Shown in pieces: positions 1 to 8,444 of a DNA stretch of 48,898 bases (position 1 is its first letter; each line of letters opens with the position of its first letter). A model generated the notes under the pieces. That model saw only the letters and a list, made by a program, of their open reading frames with translations. It was not told the DNA's origin and searched no databases. The stretch spans positions 1 to 48,898 of the forward strand of contig JAQGJK010000028.1 of NCBI GenBank assembly GCA_028290665.1, read 5' to 3'. A program made the translations under genes and the position numbers. The stretch comes from Devosia sp. (GTDB lineage: Bacteria; Pseudomonadota; Alphaproteobacteria; Rhizobiales; Devosiaceae).

Positions 1-365
1 GGAGCGGGAACGGAGGGTGTCCGAATCGGCGAAACTCGGCCGATCCGCCTTTGTTCCATACCGTCGGTGGGGTGGGGAGTGGCCGAGACACCAGCGGCGG
101 GGGTGCGCTGCTAGAATTTGCCTGAAACCCGTTCAGACAGATAACCAAATCGTAAAATCCATCAATTTCAGGTCGAATCGGACAGTTCGTGACCAGAAGA
201 CTAACCGCAGGACGGCAAAGATTTTTCGATAATTTACGTTCGAGCTCAGTCCCGGCGGCACTTCGCTTCGACGGCGTTGATGAAATACCTGTTGACCGTG
301 CCAGAACGGGATCGGATTTCCGGTAACACCCGGTTAACCATGATTTTGCAAACCAGCGAAAACCG
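1..365. other. Gene-free left edge
   Basis: No convincing gene. A 71-codon frame near the left edge has biased composition and no recognisable domain, so I did not call it. The stretch about 120-240 is more AT-rich than its surroundings. The DUF3108 gene ends leftward into this region, and I see no clear intrinsic terminator. Confidence 0.5.
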
Positions 366-1142
366 TCAGTAGGTCATGCCGGTCAGCACCATCGACAGAT
401 CGCCGATCGCCGTCGGAGCCAGCAGACGATACGGGATGAAATAGCCGGTGTCGCCAAGCGGCGCATACCAGATCAGGATGCGATCGGCGGCCGCGAGATA
501 ATCGGTCATTTCCGACCCTTCATAATGCCCCGAGACCGGCGTGTAGCGCATGTTGCAGAGGATCACCGGACCCTGGTAGCCGGTGCGGGCCGACGTCGCC
601 TGGTCCTCGGAAATAAAGCTCATCGCCATGTTGAAGCGCTCGACGCCGGTAAAGATGCCGAATTTGCGCTTGCACAGGCTGGCATCGAGTGCCCCGCCTT
701 TGAACACGAAACTGGCGAGAATATCGCCGACGCCGGTCAGATGGGAGCGCTCGATCGGGATGCGGCCGTAATTGTCGACGATCGGCGGATCGACGATAAA
801 CGAGGTCACCGCGCCGCCGGCATAGCCGACCGAAACCGAGAAGGTTTCGCCATTGGCCTTGGTGATCAGCCCAAATTTCTCGGCCGACAGGGCAGGGGAG
901 GTGGCGCGGCCCGTGGAATTGATGCTGGCACTGCCGCTGGCGATCATGGTGCCCATGCCGGTGACATCGGCCTTTAGTTTCAGCGCATAGTTGTCGCCGT
1001 CGTCGGTCAGGGTTACCGAAACGCCGGCAACGTTGAGGCCGCCGACATTGACCACATATTCGGCCTCCGCCGAAATATCGGCGGCAGCGACGCCGGCGGT
1101 CAGGCCAAGGAAAGCGACAAGACTGAGAATTCGCAGGCGCAT
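366..1142 (-). CDS. DUF3108 domain-containing exported protein
   Basis: This 258-residue protein has a clear Sec signal peptide (Met-Arg-Leu-Arg start, hydrophobic core, likely cleavage after Ala-Ala near residue 21). The mature part is beta-rich with alternating hydrophobic and polar residues, matching the DUF3108 family of periplasmic or envelope proteins of unknown function. Two cysteines (in SLCKRK and ILCNMR) could form a disulfide. It is transcribed divergently from rpmB, an arrangement I associate with Hyphomicrobiales genomes. The family assignment rests on overall resemblance and context; the function is unknown. Confidence 0.8.
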   Translation of the reverse strand: MRLRILSLVAFLGLTAGVAAADISAEAEYVVNVGGLNVAGVSVTLTDDGDNYALKLKADVTGMGTMIASGSASINSTGRATSPALSAEKFGLITKANGETFSVSVGYAGGAVTSFIVDPPIVDNYGRIPIERSHLTGVGDILASFVFKGGALDASLCKRKFGIFTGVERFNMAMSFISEDQATSARTGYQGPVILCNMRYTPVSGHYEGSEMTDYLAAADRILIWYAPLGDTGYFIPYRLLAPTAIGDLSMVLTGMTY

Positions 1143-1284
1143 TGGTCCCCGGGGCGTTCGCTGGCAGCGTGCTCAGGCTCGAATCAGAGCCGCGCCCAAG
1201 GGTGCCGTCTCGGAACGATGCGGGCAAGCGGCTCGCGCGATCGTCTTGCAGCTTGCGAAAATGCCGCCCCATCGCGGCGCGTGC

Positions 1285-1313
1285 TTGACGGAAAGCCCCG
1301 GTTTCTTTATGGA
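1285..1313 (+). promoter_or_regulatory. Candidate sigma-70-type promoter of rpmB
   Basis: TTGACG at 1285-1290, a 17-bp spacer and TATGGA at 1308-1313 form a good housekeeping promoter. It lies about 80 bp before the rpmB start, and the GC-rich leader between them could fold. Confidence 0.55.
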
Positions 1314-1393
1314 ACGGGCAAAATCAGGACAGTTTCCGGCCCGCCGCGGGGCAAGCCCCCGCCGCCGAGCCGTTTGGTAACAGGATCAGGACT

Positions 1394-1678
1394 ATGGCAC
1401 GGCGCTGTGAATTGACGGGCAAGGGCGTAATGACGGGCAACACGGTCAGCCACGCGGTCAACAAGACCCGGCGCCGGTATCTGCCCAATCTGCTCAACGT
1501 CACGCTGATCTCCGATGCGCTGGCCCGTTCGGTCAAGTTCCGCATTTCGGCGAATGCACTGCGCACGGTCGAGCATCGTGGCGGCCTCGATGCCTTCCTG
1601 CTCAAGCAGGACGATGCGACGATGAGCGCCAATGCCGTGTCGCTGAAAAAGGAAATCCGGGCCGCGCTCGCCGCCTGA
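1394..1678 (+). CDS. rpmB: 50S ribosomal protein L28
   Basis: A 94-residue L28 with the family N-terminus [11 protein letters not shown], the basic stretch [11 protein letters not shown], and [14 protein letters not shown] near the middle, as in alphaproteobacterial L28. Length is normal for the group. It binds 23S rRNA in the large subunit. It is preceded by its own promoter and followed by a strong intrinsic terminator, so it is probably monocistronic. Confidence 0.97.
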   Translation: MARRCELTGKGVMTGNTVSHAVNKTRRRYLPNLLNVTLISDALARSVKFRISANALRTVEHRGGLDAFLLKQDDATMSANAVSLKKEIRAALAA

Positions 1679-1704
1679 TTTTCTGTCTTTCAGCACTGAA
1701 TTTG

Positions 1705-1743
1705 CCGCGCGGCGCCGTCTGGCCCGCGCGGTTTTCGTTTTTT
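1705..1743 (+). terminator. Intrinsic terminator of rpmB
   Basis: An 8-bp GC stem (CCGCGCGG at 1705-1712 and 1724-1731) with an 11-nt loop is followed by TTTTCGTTTTTT. It is the clearest Rho-independent terminator in this part of the window. Confidence 0.8.
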
Positions 1744-1797
1744 AGAGAGTCCGCCCCGGTCTGATGCCGGCCAGCGGCAATATTGAGGTGCATGATC

Positions 1798-2454
1798 ATG
1801 CTCGCTCGCTTTTCGGCGGGACGCTTCGCGTTCACTGTCCTCGCCATGGTCGCGGTCGTCGCGGCGTCCAACTTCCTCGTGCAATATCCGGTCCAAGGCC
1901 ATCTCGGCGCGATCAACCTCGCCGATATCCTGACCTGGGGTGCGTTCACTTACCCGGTGGCGTTCCTTGTCACCGATCTTACCAACCGGCATTTCGGGCC
2001 CAATGGCGCGCGGCTGGTGGTGATCTGCGGTTTCGCCGTCGCCGTGGTGCTGTCCGTGTGGCTCTCGACCCCCCGCATCGCCATCGCCTCGGGCACCGCG
2101 TTCCTCGTCGCCCAGTTCCTCGACATTTCGGTATTCGACCGGCTGCGCCGCCATGCCTGGTGGCACGCGCCGCTGTTCTCCTCGCTGGTGTCCTCGGCAC
2201 TGGACACGGCGATTTTCTTTTCCCTGGCCTTCGCTCAGCAATTCGTGCTGCTCGACACGGCATTCGGCCTGCCCGACGGCTCGCTCGCCTTTGGTGCACC
2301 GCTGCTCGGGGTCGGGATGGAAGTGCCGCTGTGGGTGTCGCTCGGGCTCGGCGATTTCACCGTAAAACTGCTGCTCGCAGCCCTGATGCTGGCGCCCTAC
2401 GGCGCCCTGCGCCGCGTCTTGGGCGACCGGTTCGGAGGGGTTGTTCGGGCTTAG
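1798..2454 (+). CDS. Queuosine precursor transporter (QPTR/YhhQ family)
   Basis: A polytopic membrane protein of 218 residues with about six hydrophobic segments. It shows family-typical patterns such as NLADILTWGAFTYPVAFLVTDLTNR near the N-terminus and a GDFTVK-type motif near the end. Members import preQ0/preQ1 or related queuine precursors for tRNA modification. I chose the ATG at 1798 because GAGGTG (1785-1790) sits 7 bp before it; the ATG at 1792 is too close. The stop overlaps the convergent higA stop by 4 bp. No preQ1 riboswitch was recognised upstream. Confidence 0.88.
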   Translation: MLARFSAGRFAFTVLAMVAVVAASNFLVQYPVQGHLGAINLADILTWGAFTYPVAFLVTDLTNRHFGPNGARLVVICGFAVAVVLSVWLSTPRIAIASGTAFLVAQFLDISVFDRLRRHAWWHAPLFSSLVSSALDTAIFFSLAFAQQFVLLDTAFGLPDGSLAFGAPLLGVGMEVPLWVSLGLGDFTVKLLLAALMLAPYGALRRVLGDRFGGVVRA

Positions 2455-2735
2455 GCGACTTTCCTCGTGAAGCGCGTGACGTTGAGTTCAACGCCTCGCA
2501 GTCGCGCAAGGTCATAGGCGGCCTGCAACCGCAACCAGTGGTCGGCAGTGCTGCCGATGGCCTTTTCCAGCCGCAGGGCCGTCTCCGGGGTGATCGCGCT
2601 GCGTCCCGCGAGAATATTGTTGAGCTGCTGGCGCGTGATGCCAAGGCCATTGGCGGCCTCGGCCACGGTCAGCCCAAGCGCCTCGATATCGTCGCGCAGA
2701 CCTTCTCCGGGGTGGGGTGGGGATTTCATTGGCAT
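2451..2735 (-). CDS. higA: HigA-type antitoxin (XRE family HTH)
   Basis: A small DNA-binding antitoxin of 94 residues. The N-terminus reads MKSPPHPGE, as in HigA proteins, followed by an XRE helix-turn-helix (LTVAEAANGLGITRQQLNNIL) and the family pattern SAITPETALRLEKAIG. It should neutralise the adjacent HigB and repress the operon. A longer GTG start at 2747 is possible, but the GGAG lies 6 bp before the ATG at 2735. It follows higB by 12 bp, the toxin-first order usual for higBA. Its 3' end overlaps the convergent transporter gene. Confidence 0.92.
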   Translation of the reverse strand: MPMKSPPHPGEGLRDDIEALGLTVAEAANGLGITRQQLNNILAGRSAITPETALRLEKAIGSTADHWLRLQAAYDLARLRGVELNVTRFTRKVA

Positions 2736-2747
2736 GACAGTCTCCAC

Positions 2748-3026
2748 TCAGTGGTAATCGACCAGATCGACATCCTTCGCTTCGCCATTCTCGAAGCGAA
2801 AGATGATCCGCCAGTTGGCGCGGACGGTGACGGCCCAGAAACCCTGCAAATCGCCTTTGAGCGCATGCAGATGGAAGCTTGGGCGGTCGAGGTCGTCAGC
2901 CACGGTGGCAACATCGAGTTCCGCTAGCAAAATCCGAATTCGCGGCACCAGATCAGCCGACAGTTTGCTACGATCATTGTCTTCAAACAACCGGCGCAGC
3001 CCCTTGTGTCTGAAGCTGACGACCAT
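2748..3026 (-). CDS. higB: HigB/RelE-family toxin
   Basis: A 92-residue RelE-superfamily mRNA interferase. It begins MVVSFRHKGLRRLFE and ends with the HigB-like VDLVDYH; basic residues fall in the central strands (WAVTVRANWRIIFRF). Toxins of this family cleave ribosome-bound mRNA. The gene is first in a two-gene operon with higA and starts only about 6 nt after a candidate -10 box, so its transcript may be nearly leaderless. It lies 38 bp downstream of the phytase-like gene on the same strand but has its own promoter. Confidence 0.92.
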   Translation of the reverse strand: MVVSFRHKGLRRLFEDNDRSKLSADLVPRIRILLAELDVATVADDLDRPSFHLHALKGDLQGFWAVTVRANWRIIFRFENGEAKDVDLVDYH

Positions 3027-3032
3027 CGACGC

Positions 3033-3061
3033 TGTATATCTTGGAAAGCGTCGTTTTCCAA
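3033..3061 (-). promoter_or_regulatory. higBA promoter with palindromic operator
   Basis: On the minus strand, TTGGAA (3061-3056), a 17-bp spacer and TATACA (3038-3033) form a promoter. A perfect dyad, TTGGAAA-7 nt-TTTCCAA (3041-3061), covers the -35 box and most of the spacer. That is the expected position for an autoregulatory HigA operator. Confidence 0.6.
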
Positions 3062-3064
3062 TCC

Positions 3065-4084
3065 TTATTCAGCCAGGCTGAATTCCAGCAGCAGATTGCG
3101 CTCCCAGTCGTTGAAATTGTTGTCCGACATCAATGTCACCAGCGTTTCGCCGGTGGGTCCGGTGTGCACGGCGACGGCTTCCATGTTGTCGATATCACCG
3201 CCGGTGGCTTCGAGCAGGATTTCGCCGCGCATTAGATTGCCGGGCCGGACTTCGGCGGCCGGGACGCGCCTCAGCGTCATGGTGAAGCTGAACAGCGCCA
3301 CCCCGCGTTCGAGCACCAGCAAGTCGCCATTGGGCAAAAAGGCGCAATCGGTCGGGTTGACGATGGGGGAGGACTGGTAGCTCAACCCACCGCGATCGGT
3401 GACGCCGAGCAGGAAGGCGACGTGCTGGCCGTCATCGTTGATCACCCCCTCGGTCAGCAGCAGTGTCGAGCCGGCGATCGGCGAGGCGGCGGGTGCGATG
3501 CACACGGCTTCGAGCGATTCATTGGTGCGGGTGTCGCTGAGCCACTCCGGGATCGGCACTTCCTTGGCCGCGCCCTTCGGCCGGTGCTCGATGAGCTCGA
3601 AATCGGCGACCCGGGTCAGGTTTTCGAAACCAAGTCGGATGGCGGCAGGCTTGCCGTCGCGCAGGATCACCGCCAGCGCCTCGGCATCGCGGCTGAACTG
3701 GCGCGGCAGCGGGGCGCCCTTGGAATTCTGCACGGCTTCGAGCTCGGCCCCGATCAGACTGAACGGGCGGTTGGCCTCGTCATAGATCAGCTGTGCCGAA
3801 ATGAAATTGCCGCGGTCGGTGACAAACACCATGTGCTGCTCATCGGACACGAACCCTGCCCCCGAAAGGCCGCCGAACTGATCCGAAACGCTGGTCAGCG
3901 TCAGGCCACCCCGCCAGATCAGCTTGCCGACGGCGCCACCGATGGCGACGCCGTTGAAGGTCTCGATCGGAGCGGAAACGATCGTCAGCTCAGCCGCGGG
4001 GATCGCCGGCTCGGCAGCGGCAAGCGGCGTCGCGCAGAGGCAGGCCAGCAACGGACCGGCGAGCCGACAGCCCGGGCTCTGCAT
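3065..4084 (-). CDS. Esterase-like activity of phytase family protein (exported)
   Basis: A 339-residue protein with a signal peptide (hydrophobic core ending near ATPLAAAEP). The rest resembles the phytase-like beta-propeller family: LTSVSDQFGGLSGAGF, FVTDRGNF, DAEALAV and the C-terminal DNNFNDWERNLLLEFSL. The substrate is unknown; 'phytase-like' describes the fold rather than a proven activity. Its ATG overlaps the cobT stop by one base (TGATG), which suggests translational coupling. It sits downstream of the cob genes, as I recall for related genomes. Confidence 0.85.
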   Translation of the reverse strand: MQSPGCRLAGPLLACLCATPLAAAEPAIPAAELTIVSAPIETFNGVAIGGAVGKLIWRGGLTLTSVSDQFGGLSGAGFVSDEQHMVFVTDRGNFISAQLIYDEANRPFSLIGAELEAVQNSKGAPLPRQFSRDAEALAVILRDGKPAAIRLGFENLTRVADFELIEHRPKGAAKEVPIPEWLSDTRTNESLEAVCIAPAASPIAGSTLLLTEGVINDDGQHVAFLLGVTDRGGLSYQSSPIVNPTDCAFLPNGDLLVLERGVALFSFTMTLRRVPAAEVRPGNLMRGEILLEATGGDIDNMEAVAVHTGPTGETLVTLMSDNNFNDWERNLLLEFSLAE

Positions 4085-5970
4085 CAGCCACGCCGCCGCC
4101 GGCTGGCCGCGGGCGGCTCCTCGTCGAACAGCGCCGCCAGTTCGTCGGTCAGCGCGCCAGCCAGTTCCTCGGCGTCGAGCAGCGTCACCGCGCGGCGGTA
4201 ATAGCGGGTCACGTCATGGCCGATGCCGACGGCAACCAGCTGGATCGGCGAGCGCGTTTCGATCTCTTCGATCACTTGCCGGAGATGGGCTTCTAGGTAA
4301 TTGCCGGCGTTGACGCTCTGGGTCGAATCATCGACCGGCGCGCCATCGGAAATCACCATCAGGATGCGCCGGTTTTCCGGACGCGCCAGCAGCCGGCGTT
4401 CGGCCCATTGCAGCGCCTCGCCGTCGATGTTTTCCTTGAGCAGGCCCTCACGCATCATCAGTCCGAGATTGCGCCGGGCATGCCGCCAGGGTTCCTCGGC
4501 GGCCTTGTAGATGATGTGGCGAATGTCGTTGACCCGGCCCGGCGTCGGCGGACGTCCGGCCTCGAGCCAGGCCTCGCGCGATTTGCCGCCCTTCCAGGCG
4601 CGCGTCGTGAAGCCGAGGATTTCGACCTTGACCCCGCAGCGCTCGAGCGTGCGAGCAAGGATATCGCCGCAGATCGCCGCGATGGTGATCGGCCGACCGC
4701 GCATCGAGCCGGAATTGTCGATCAGCAGCGTCACCACGGTATCGCGAAAATCGGTGTCCTTCTCGACCTTGAAGCTCAGCGGCTGGGTCGGATCGATGAC
4801 GACGCGGGTCAGCCGCGCCGTATCGAGGATGCCCTCCTCGAGGTCGAATTGCCACGACCGGTTCTGCTGTGCCATCAGCCGGCGCTGCAGCTTGTTGGCC
4901 AGCCGCGCCACCGCCCCGGCAAGGTTTTCCAGCTGCTTGTCGAGCAGTGCCCGCAACTGGTCGAGCTCCTCGGGCGGGCAGAGGTCGGCCGCCCGGACGA
5001 TCTCGTCGAATTTCTGGGTGAATATCTTGTAGTTGAACGCGTTGGACAGCTTGTCGTCCGAGACACCCGGCGGCGGCGGATTGGGTGAGTCCTCTCCGGT
5101 CTCGCTCGCCGCGTCCTCGTCGGTGTCGACCATATCGGCATCGGCGCCTTCGGCTTCGCCGGTGTCATCGCTTTCGCCTGGGGTCTGCTCCTGGTCGGCG
5201 CTGGCATCCTCGTTTTCGCCATCGCCCTGCTCGGGGGATTTGTCGGAGCTGTCGCCGTCCTCGGGCTCCTGGTTGTCTTCCTCGTCGGTGTCGTCGGACT
5301 CGTTCCCGTCCATCTCGCTTTCGGGCACGAGATTGAGATCGCGCAGCAGCAGCCGCGCCGCCTTCGAGAATTCATCCTGATTCTCAAAGCGGCTCAGCAG
5401 GCGATCGAGCGAGGCGCCGGCCTTCGTCTCGATTTCGCTGCGCCACAGATCGACCAGTGCATGACCGGACGGCGGCACGGCGATGCCGGCGAGCTTTTCC
5501 CGCAGCAGCAACCCCAGCGCTTCGGCAATCGGCGCATCGCCCTTATCGGTGACGGCGGCGAAATTGGCGCGGAACAGCCGGTCTTCCAGCATCTCGTGCA
5601 GATTGCCGCCCATCCCCGGCATGCGCACCGCGCCAAGCGATTCGCAGCGCGCCTGTTCGAGCGCATCGAAGGCGGCGCGGGCATCTGGATCGAGGGGCGA
5701 GCGCTTGCGGTGGGTATCGGCATCGTGGCTGGCGAGCCGCATCGCCATGGCATCGCCCTGACCGCGCGCCACGGCGATATCGCGCCGCGTCGGCAGGCGG
5801 GGCAGATTGGGCAGGCGGGCCTTGTCGGCCGTCAGCAGCGGCCGGTCGGCGGTGAAGCTGACTTCGAGCTCAGGTTTGCCCGACACCGCGCGCACTGCCG
5901 CCGCCATCGCCGCTTTGAACGGCGCGGTGGGGTCAGGACGGTTGGGTTTTGCACGCGGCGGATTGGCCAT
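4084..5970 (-). CDS. cobT: Cobaltochelatase subunit CobT
   Basis: The large AAA+-partner subunit (628 residues) of the aerobic cobaltochelatase. With CobS and CobN it inserts cobalt into hydrogenobyrinic acid a,c-diamide during cobalamin synthesis. The middle (about residues 215-300) is a long Asp/Glu-rich linker typical of CobT. The C-terminal third is a von Willebrand A domain with an intact MIDAS motif, DNSGS at 418-422, and [10 protein letters not shown] further on. It lies 139 bp downstream of cobS and is coupled to the phytase-like gene. The third subunit gene, cobN, is not in this window. Confidence 0.97.
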   Translation of the reverse strand: MANPPRAKPNRPDPTAPFKAAMAAAVRAVSGKPELEVSFTADRPLLTADKARLPNLPRLPTRRDIAVARGQGDAMAMRLASHDADTHRKRSPLDPDARAAFDALEQARCESLGAVRMPGMGGNLHEMLEDRLFRANFAAVTDKGDAPIAEALGLLLREKLAGIAVPPSGHALVDLWRSEIETKAGASLDRLLSRFENQDEFSKAARLLLRDLNLVPESEMDGNESDDTDEEDNQEPEDGDSSDKSPEQGDGENEDASADQEQTPGESDDTGEAEGADADMVDTDEDAASETGEDSPNPPPPGVSDDKLSNAFNYKIFTQKFDEIVRAADLCPPEELDQLRALLDKQLENLAGAVARLANKLQRRLMAQQNRSWQFDLEEGILDTARLTRVVIDPTQPLSFKVEKDTDFRDTVVTLLIDNSGSMRGRPITIAAICGDILARTLERCGVKVEILGFTTRAWKGGKSREAWLEAGRPPTPGRVNDIRHIIYKAAEEPWRHARRNLGLMMREGLLKENIDGEALQWAERRLLARPENRRILMVISDGAPVDDSTQSVNAGNYLEAHLRQVIEEIETRSPIQLVAVGIGHDVTRYYRRAVTLLDAEELAGALTDELAALFDEEPPAASRRRRG

Positions 5971-6109
5971 TTATTTGCTTTTCGAAGGGCTTCGATGCGA
6001 GGCGCTCGGCGGTGCCTCGAAATAGCACAGGCAAAAGCTGCCCAAATATTGAAGGTTCGCCGGTGCTCAGTCTTACCCTAGGGGTAACGCTGCCGATGGC
6101 GAAACGGAT

Positions 6110-7090
6110 TTACGCCGTCACTGCCAGATTGGCCGAGCTTTCGGGCAAATCCTCGCCAAACACCCGCTGGTAGAACTCGGCGACCACGGGGCGTTCGAGT
6201 TCATCGCATTTGTTGAGGAAGGTCAGCCGGAAGGCAAAGCCGAGGTCGCCGAAGATTTCGGCATTCTCGGCCCAGGTGATCACCGTGCGCGGGCTCATCA
6301 CCGTCGACAGATCGCCATTGATGAAGGCTGAGCGGGTCAAATCCGCCATCCGCACCATGTTGGAGGCGGTTTTCCGGCCCTTGTCGTTGCTGGCGAGGTT
6401 CTTGGCCTTGGCCAGCACGATGCCGACCTCCTTGTCATGCGGCAGGTAATTCAGCGTCGCGACCAGGTTCCAGCGATCCATCTGGCCCTGATTGATCTGC
6501 TGGGTGCCGTGATAGAGCCCCGAAGTATCGCCGAGACCGATGGTGTTGGTGGTCGCGAACAGCCGGAACGCCGGGTGCGGAGTGATGACGCGGTTCTGGT
6601 CGAGCAGCGTCAACCGACCATTGGTTTCGAGCACGCGCTGGATCACGAACATCACGTCCGGCCGGCCGGCATCATATTCGTCAAACACCAGTGCAATGTT
6701 GTTCTGTACCGCCCATGGCAGGATACCGTCGCGGAATTCGGTGACCTGCTTGCCGTCCTTCAACACGATCGCGTCCTTGCCGACGAGATCGATACGGCTG
6801 ACATGGCTGTCGAGATTGACACGGACCAGCGGCCAGTTTAGGCGCGCCGCTACCTGCTCGATATGGGTCGATTTGCCGGTGCCGTGATAGCCCTGCACCA
6901 TGACACGGCGGTTGAAGGCGAACCCGGCGAGAATCGCCAGCGTGGTGTTGCGATCGAATAGATAGTCCGGATCGATCGGCGGCACCTGACCCTCGGGGGT
7001 CGCGTAGCCCTTGATTTCCATATCGGAGTCGATGCCGAATAATTCGCGCACCTTGTAGGGCACGGTCGGCAGGCTCTTGGGGTCGGTCAT
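6110..7090 (-). CDS. cobS: Cobaltochelatase subunit CobS (AAA+ ATPase)
   Basis: A 326-residue MoxR-type AAA+ ATPase that forms the ring working with CobT. Walker A is GYHGTGKST at 67-75 and Walker B is ALVFDEYD at 133-140. ATTNTIG, near residue 185, fits sensor 1. The start [21 protein letters not shown] is typical. In relatives cobS usually follows the dnaJ-like gene closely; here about 1.35 kb of repeats plus a MAPEG gene lie between them. The cobS-cobT gap holds a near-perfect TTACCC/GGGTAA dyad (6073-6087) of unknown meaning. Confidence 0.97.
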   Translation of the reverse strand: MTDPKSLPTVPYKVRELFGIDSDMEIKGYATPEGQVPPIDPDYLFDRNTTLAILAGFAFNRRVMVQGYHGTGKSTHIEQVAARLNWPLVRVNLDSHVSRIDLVGKDAIVLKDGKQVTEFRDGILPWAVQNNIALVFDEYDAGRPDVMFVIQRVLETNGRLTLLDQNRVITPHPAFRLFATTNTIGLGDTSGLYHGTQQINQGQMDRWNLVATLNYLPHDKEVGIVLAKAKNLASNDKGRKTASNMVRMADLTRSAFINGDLSTVMSPRTVITWAENAEIFGDLGFAFRLTFLNKCDELERPVVAEFYQRVFGEDLPESSANLAVTA

Positions 7091-7300
7091 GGCGAATGCT
7101 CGTCTAGAAAGGAAGGCGCGAGGCGTTGAAATCCGGGCGCTCTATAGCAGCAATGCACGGCAGGGGGTAGTCGCGATAGCTCTGTGGTGCGCGGCTCTCA
7201 TCACCGCACGGCGTGGCTGAAACATGGCGAATATTTCTGCACCCCGCTCCGCGTAGACGGGCAACTATTGACTACCAAAGCCCGGCCTCAACACCCCGTC

Positions 7301-7482
7301 ATGCACCAGCAGCTACCCCCACCCTCAATCCCTCCCCTCGAGGGGGAGGGAGGCGATGACGCTGACCCTCCCGTTCCAAAACTACTGCTAGATTAGACAG
7401 TTAAGGAGGGGAATCGGTGCCACAAACCCTCCCCTCCCCCTTGAGGGGAGGGCCAGGGAGGGGGTCGCTCCAGGTGCAGGAG
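7301..7482. repeat. MITE-like palindromic element, copy A
   Basis: Two inverted arms built on CCCTCCCCT(C/T)...AGGGGAGGG flank a central spacer. The right arm ends in GCTCCAGGTGCAGGAG. The copy is about 182 bp and resembles copies B and D in both arms and spacer (CAGAC.N.TTA, TGCCACAAACCC). No ORF is present, so it is non-autonomous. Confidence 0.75.
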
Positions 7483-7624
7483 AGGTTGTTGTAAGCTCGG
7501 CCATGCCAGTGGGTGTTCCACTCGTGCCGAGTTAAAGACCTCCCCGGTACCGCTCCAAAATTATCCAAACTGGGTGGAGTTTGTCGAAGAACGCCCGTAT
7601 CGAAACCGGGTTCTAACACCAGCC

Positions 7625-7810
7625 CTCCTGCATGTGGAGCTACCCCCTCCCTCAATCCCTCCCCTCAAGGGGGAGGGAGGCGCTGGGGGTACTCATGCGC
7701 TACAAAACAGCTGCTACATCAGACGTTTATGTGAGGGGACCGCGTGCCACAAACCCTTCCCCTCCCCCTTGAGGGGAGGGCTAGGGAGGGGGGCGCTCCA
7801 GGTGCGGGAG
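7625..7810. repeat. MITE-like palindromic element, copy B
   Basis: Same element as copy A, about 186 bp. Its left end, CTCCTGCATGTGGAGCTACC, is the exact reverse complement of the right end of copy C. The inverted similarity continues about 30 bp further out (ACCGGGTT against GACCCGGTT), so the full element may be longer than given here. Confidence 0.75.
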
Positions 7811-7848
7811 AAGTGACTAAGGACACCGCGTTGCCACGTCACTGAATC

Positions 7849-7872
7849 CATTGAGTGTTTGGCAACTCAATG
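7849..7872. repeat. 24-bp palindrome, copy 1 (3' of MAPEG gene)
   Basis: Perfect 8-bp arms CATTGAGT and ACTCAATG surround an 8-nt centre (GTTTGGCA). Copy 2 lies at 8355-8378 on the other side of the MAPEG gene with almost the same centre, and both copies are followed by ACGC. Confidence 0.7.
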
Positions 7873-7880
7873 ACGCGCCA

Positions 7881-7952
7881 CCTGACCGGCACCTTGTCCG
7901 CCTTCTTGCCATCCTCGGACTCGGCGCAGCCTTCGAACCCAAAGGCTGCGAA
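7881..7952 (-). pseudogene. Decayed fragment of the dnaJ-like gene
   Basis: These 72 bp align without gaps to 8553-8624, inside the J-domain part of the neighbouring dnaJ-like gene, in the same orientation. I count about 51 of 72 identical bases. Translated on the minus strand the fragment reads FAAFGFEGCAESEDGKKADK, against FEALGLEGRAKSEDIKKSYK in the intact gene. It lacks the HPD motif and any start. It looks like the remnant of a duplication that accompanied formation of this islet. Confidence 0.55.
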
Positions 7953-7958
7953 ACCCTG

Positions 7959-8345
7959 TCAAAACTGCGACCACAGCAAAAAAACAATCGCGCCGAGCAT
8001 GGCCAATTGTGTTCCAGCGCCGCCGGCGATGCGCAACGGGGTTGCCGGATTGGTCGAGCTGAGACCGACGGCATGGGTCAGCCGGGCCACGACCAGCAGG
8101 ATGCCCATGACGTGCAGCCACAGCGGCGGCAGCCCACGAGCTTCGCACAGGCCCATCAGGATCAGCGCCAGCGGCAGGTTTTCAACCAGATTGCCATGCC
8201 GGCGGATCGACAAAGCGAGGTCCATATTGTCGCCGTGGAGAATGGAAACGCCTGTCTCCACCCGCTTCATGGTGACCAGAGTTGCGAGGACGAGCACGAG
8301 AATAGTGAGCAGCGGCGCATAAAGCGCGGTCAGGTGAAATGTCAT
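7959..8345 (-). CDS. MAPEG family membrane protein
   Basis: A small protein with four hydrophobic segments. The signature SIRRHGNLVENLPLALILMGLCEARG fits the MAPEG family (membrane-associated proteins in eicosanoid and glutathione metabolism); bacterial members mostly have unknown roles. I prefer the ATG at 8345 (MTFHLTALYAPL), which has GGGG about 7 bp upstream. The ATG at 8357 is in frame but lies inside a palindrome that may be an operator. The gene sits between repeats and a dnaJ remnant, which suggests later insertion into the cob-dnaJ cluster. Confidence 0.85.
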   Translation of the reverse strand: MTFHLTALYAPLLTILVLVLATLVTMKRVETGVSILHGDNMDLALSIRRHGNLVENLPLALILMGLCEARGLPPLWLHVMGILLVVARLTHAVGLSSTNPATPLRIAGGAGTQLAMLGAIVFLLWSQF

Positions 8346-8354
8346 TGGGAGCCC

Positions 8355-8378
8355 CATTGAGTGGTTTGCAACTCAATG
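8355..8378. promoter_or_regulatory. 24-bp palindrome, copy 2 (5' of MAPEG gene)
   Basis: CATTGAGT-8 nt-ACTCAATG overlaps the start region of the MAPEG gene. Placement and symmetry suggest a repressor site; no matching regulator gene is nearby. The second copy at 7849-7872 could allow looping or mark the borders of an inserted block. Confidence 0.45.
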
Positions 8379-8444
8379 ACGCTCTGCGCGCCCGGATTTT
8401 TACAATCTGGCGACAACTCCCGCGAGTCGCCCCAACCACCTGCC

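Larger units (their letters stand above)
7091..7880. other. Gene-poor islet between cobS and the MAPEG gene
   Basis: About 790 bp without a credible gene. It holds two full copies of a GC-rich palindromic element (listed separately), unique sequence between them, and a 24-bp palindrome. Frames here are short and made of repeat sequence. Confidence 0.6.

Noticed and set aside
17-232. Small 71-residue ORF at the left edge
   Set aside because: No domain, Arg-rich random-looking composition and no clear Shine-Dalgarno sequence; probably chance.
1744-1797. preQ1 riboswitch before the queuosine-precursor transporter
   Set aside because: The leader is only about 54 bp and lacks the A-rich tail and conserved core of known preQ1 aptamers.
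7513-7816. Short ORFs in the islet near 7.5-7.8 kb
   Set aside because: Their sequence is largely translated from the palindromic repeats, and they overlap each other in several frames.
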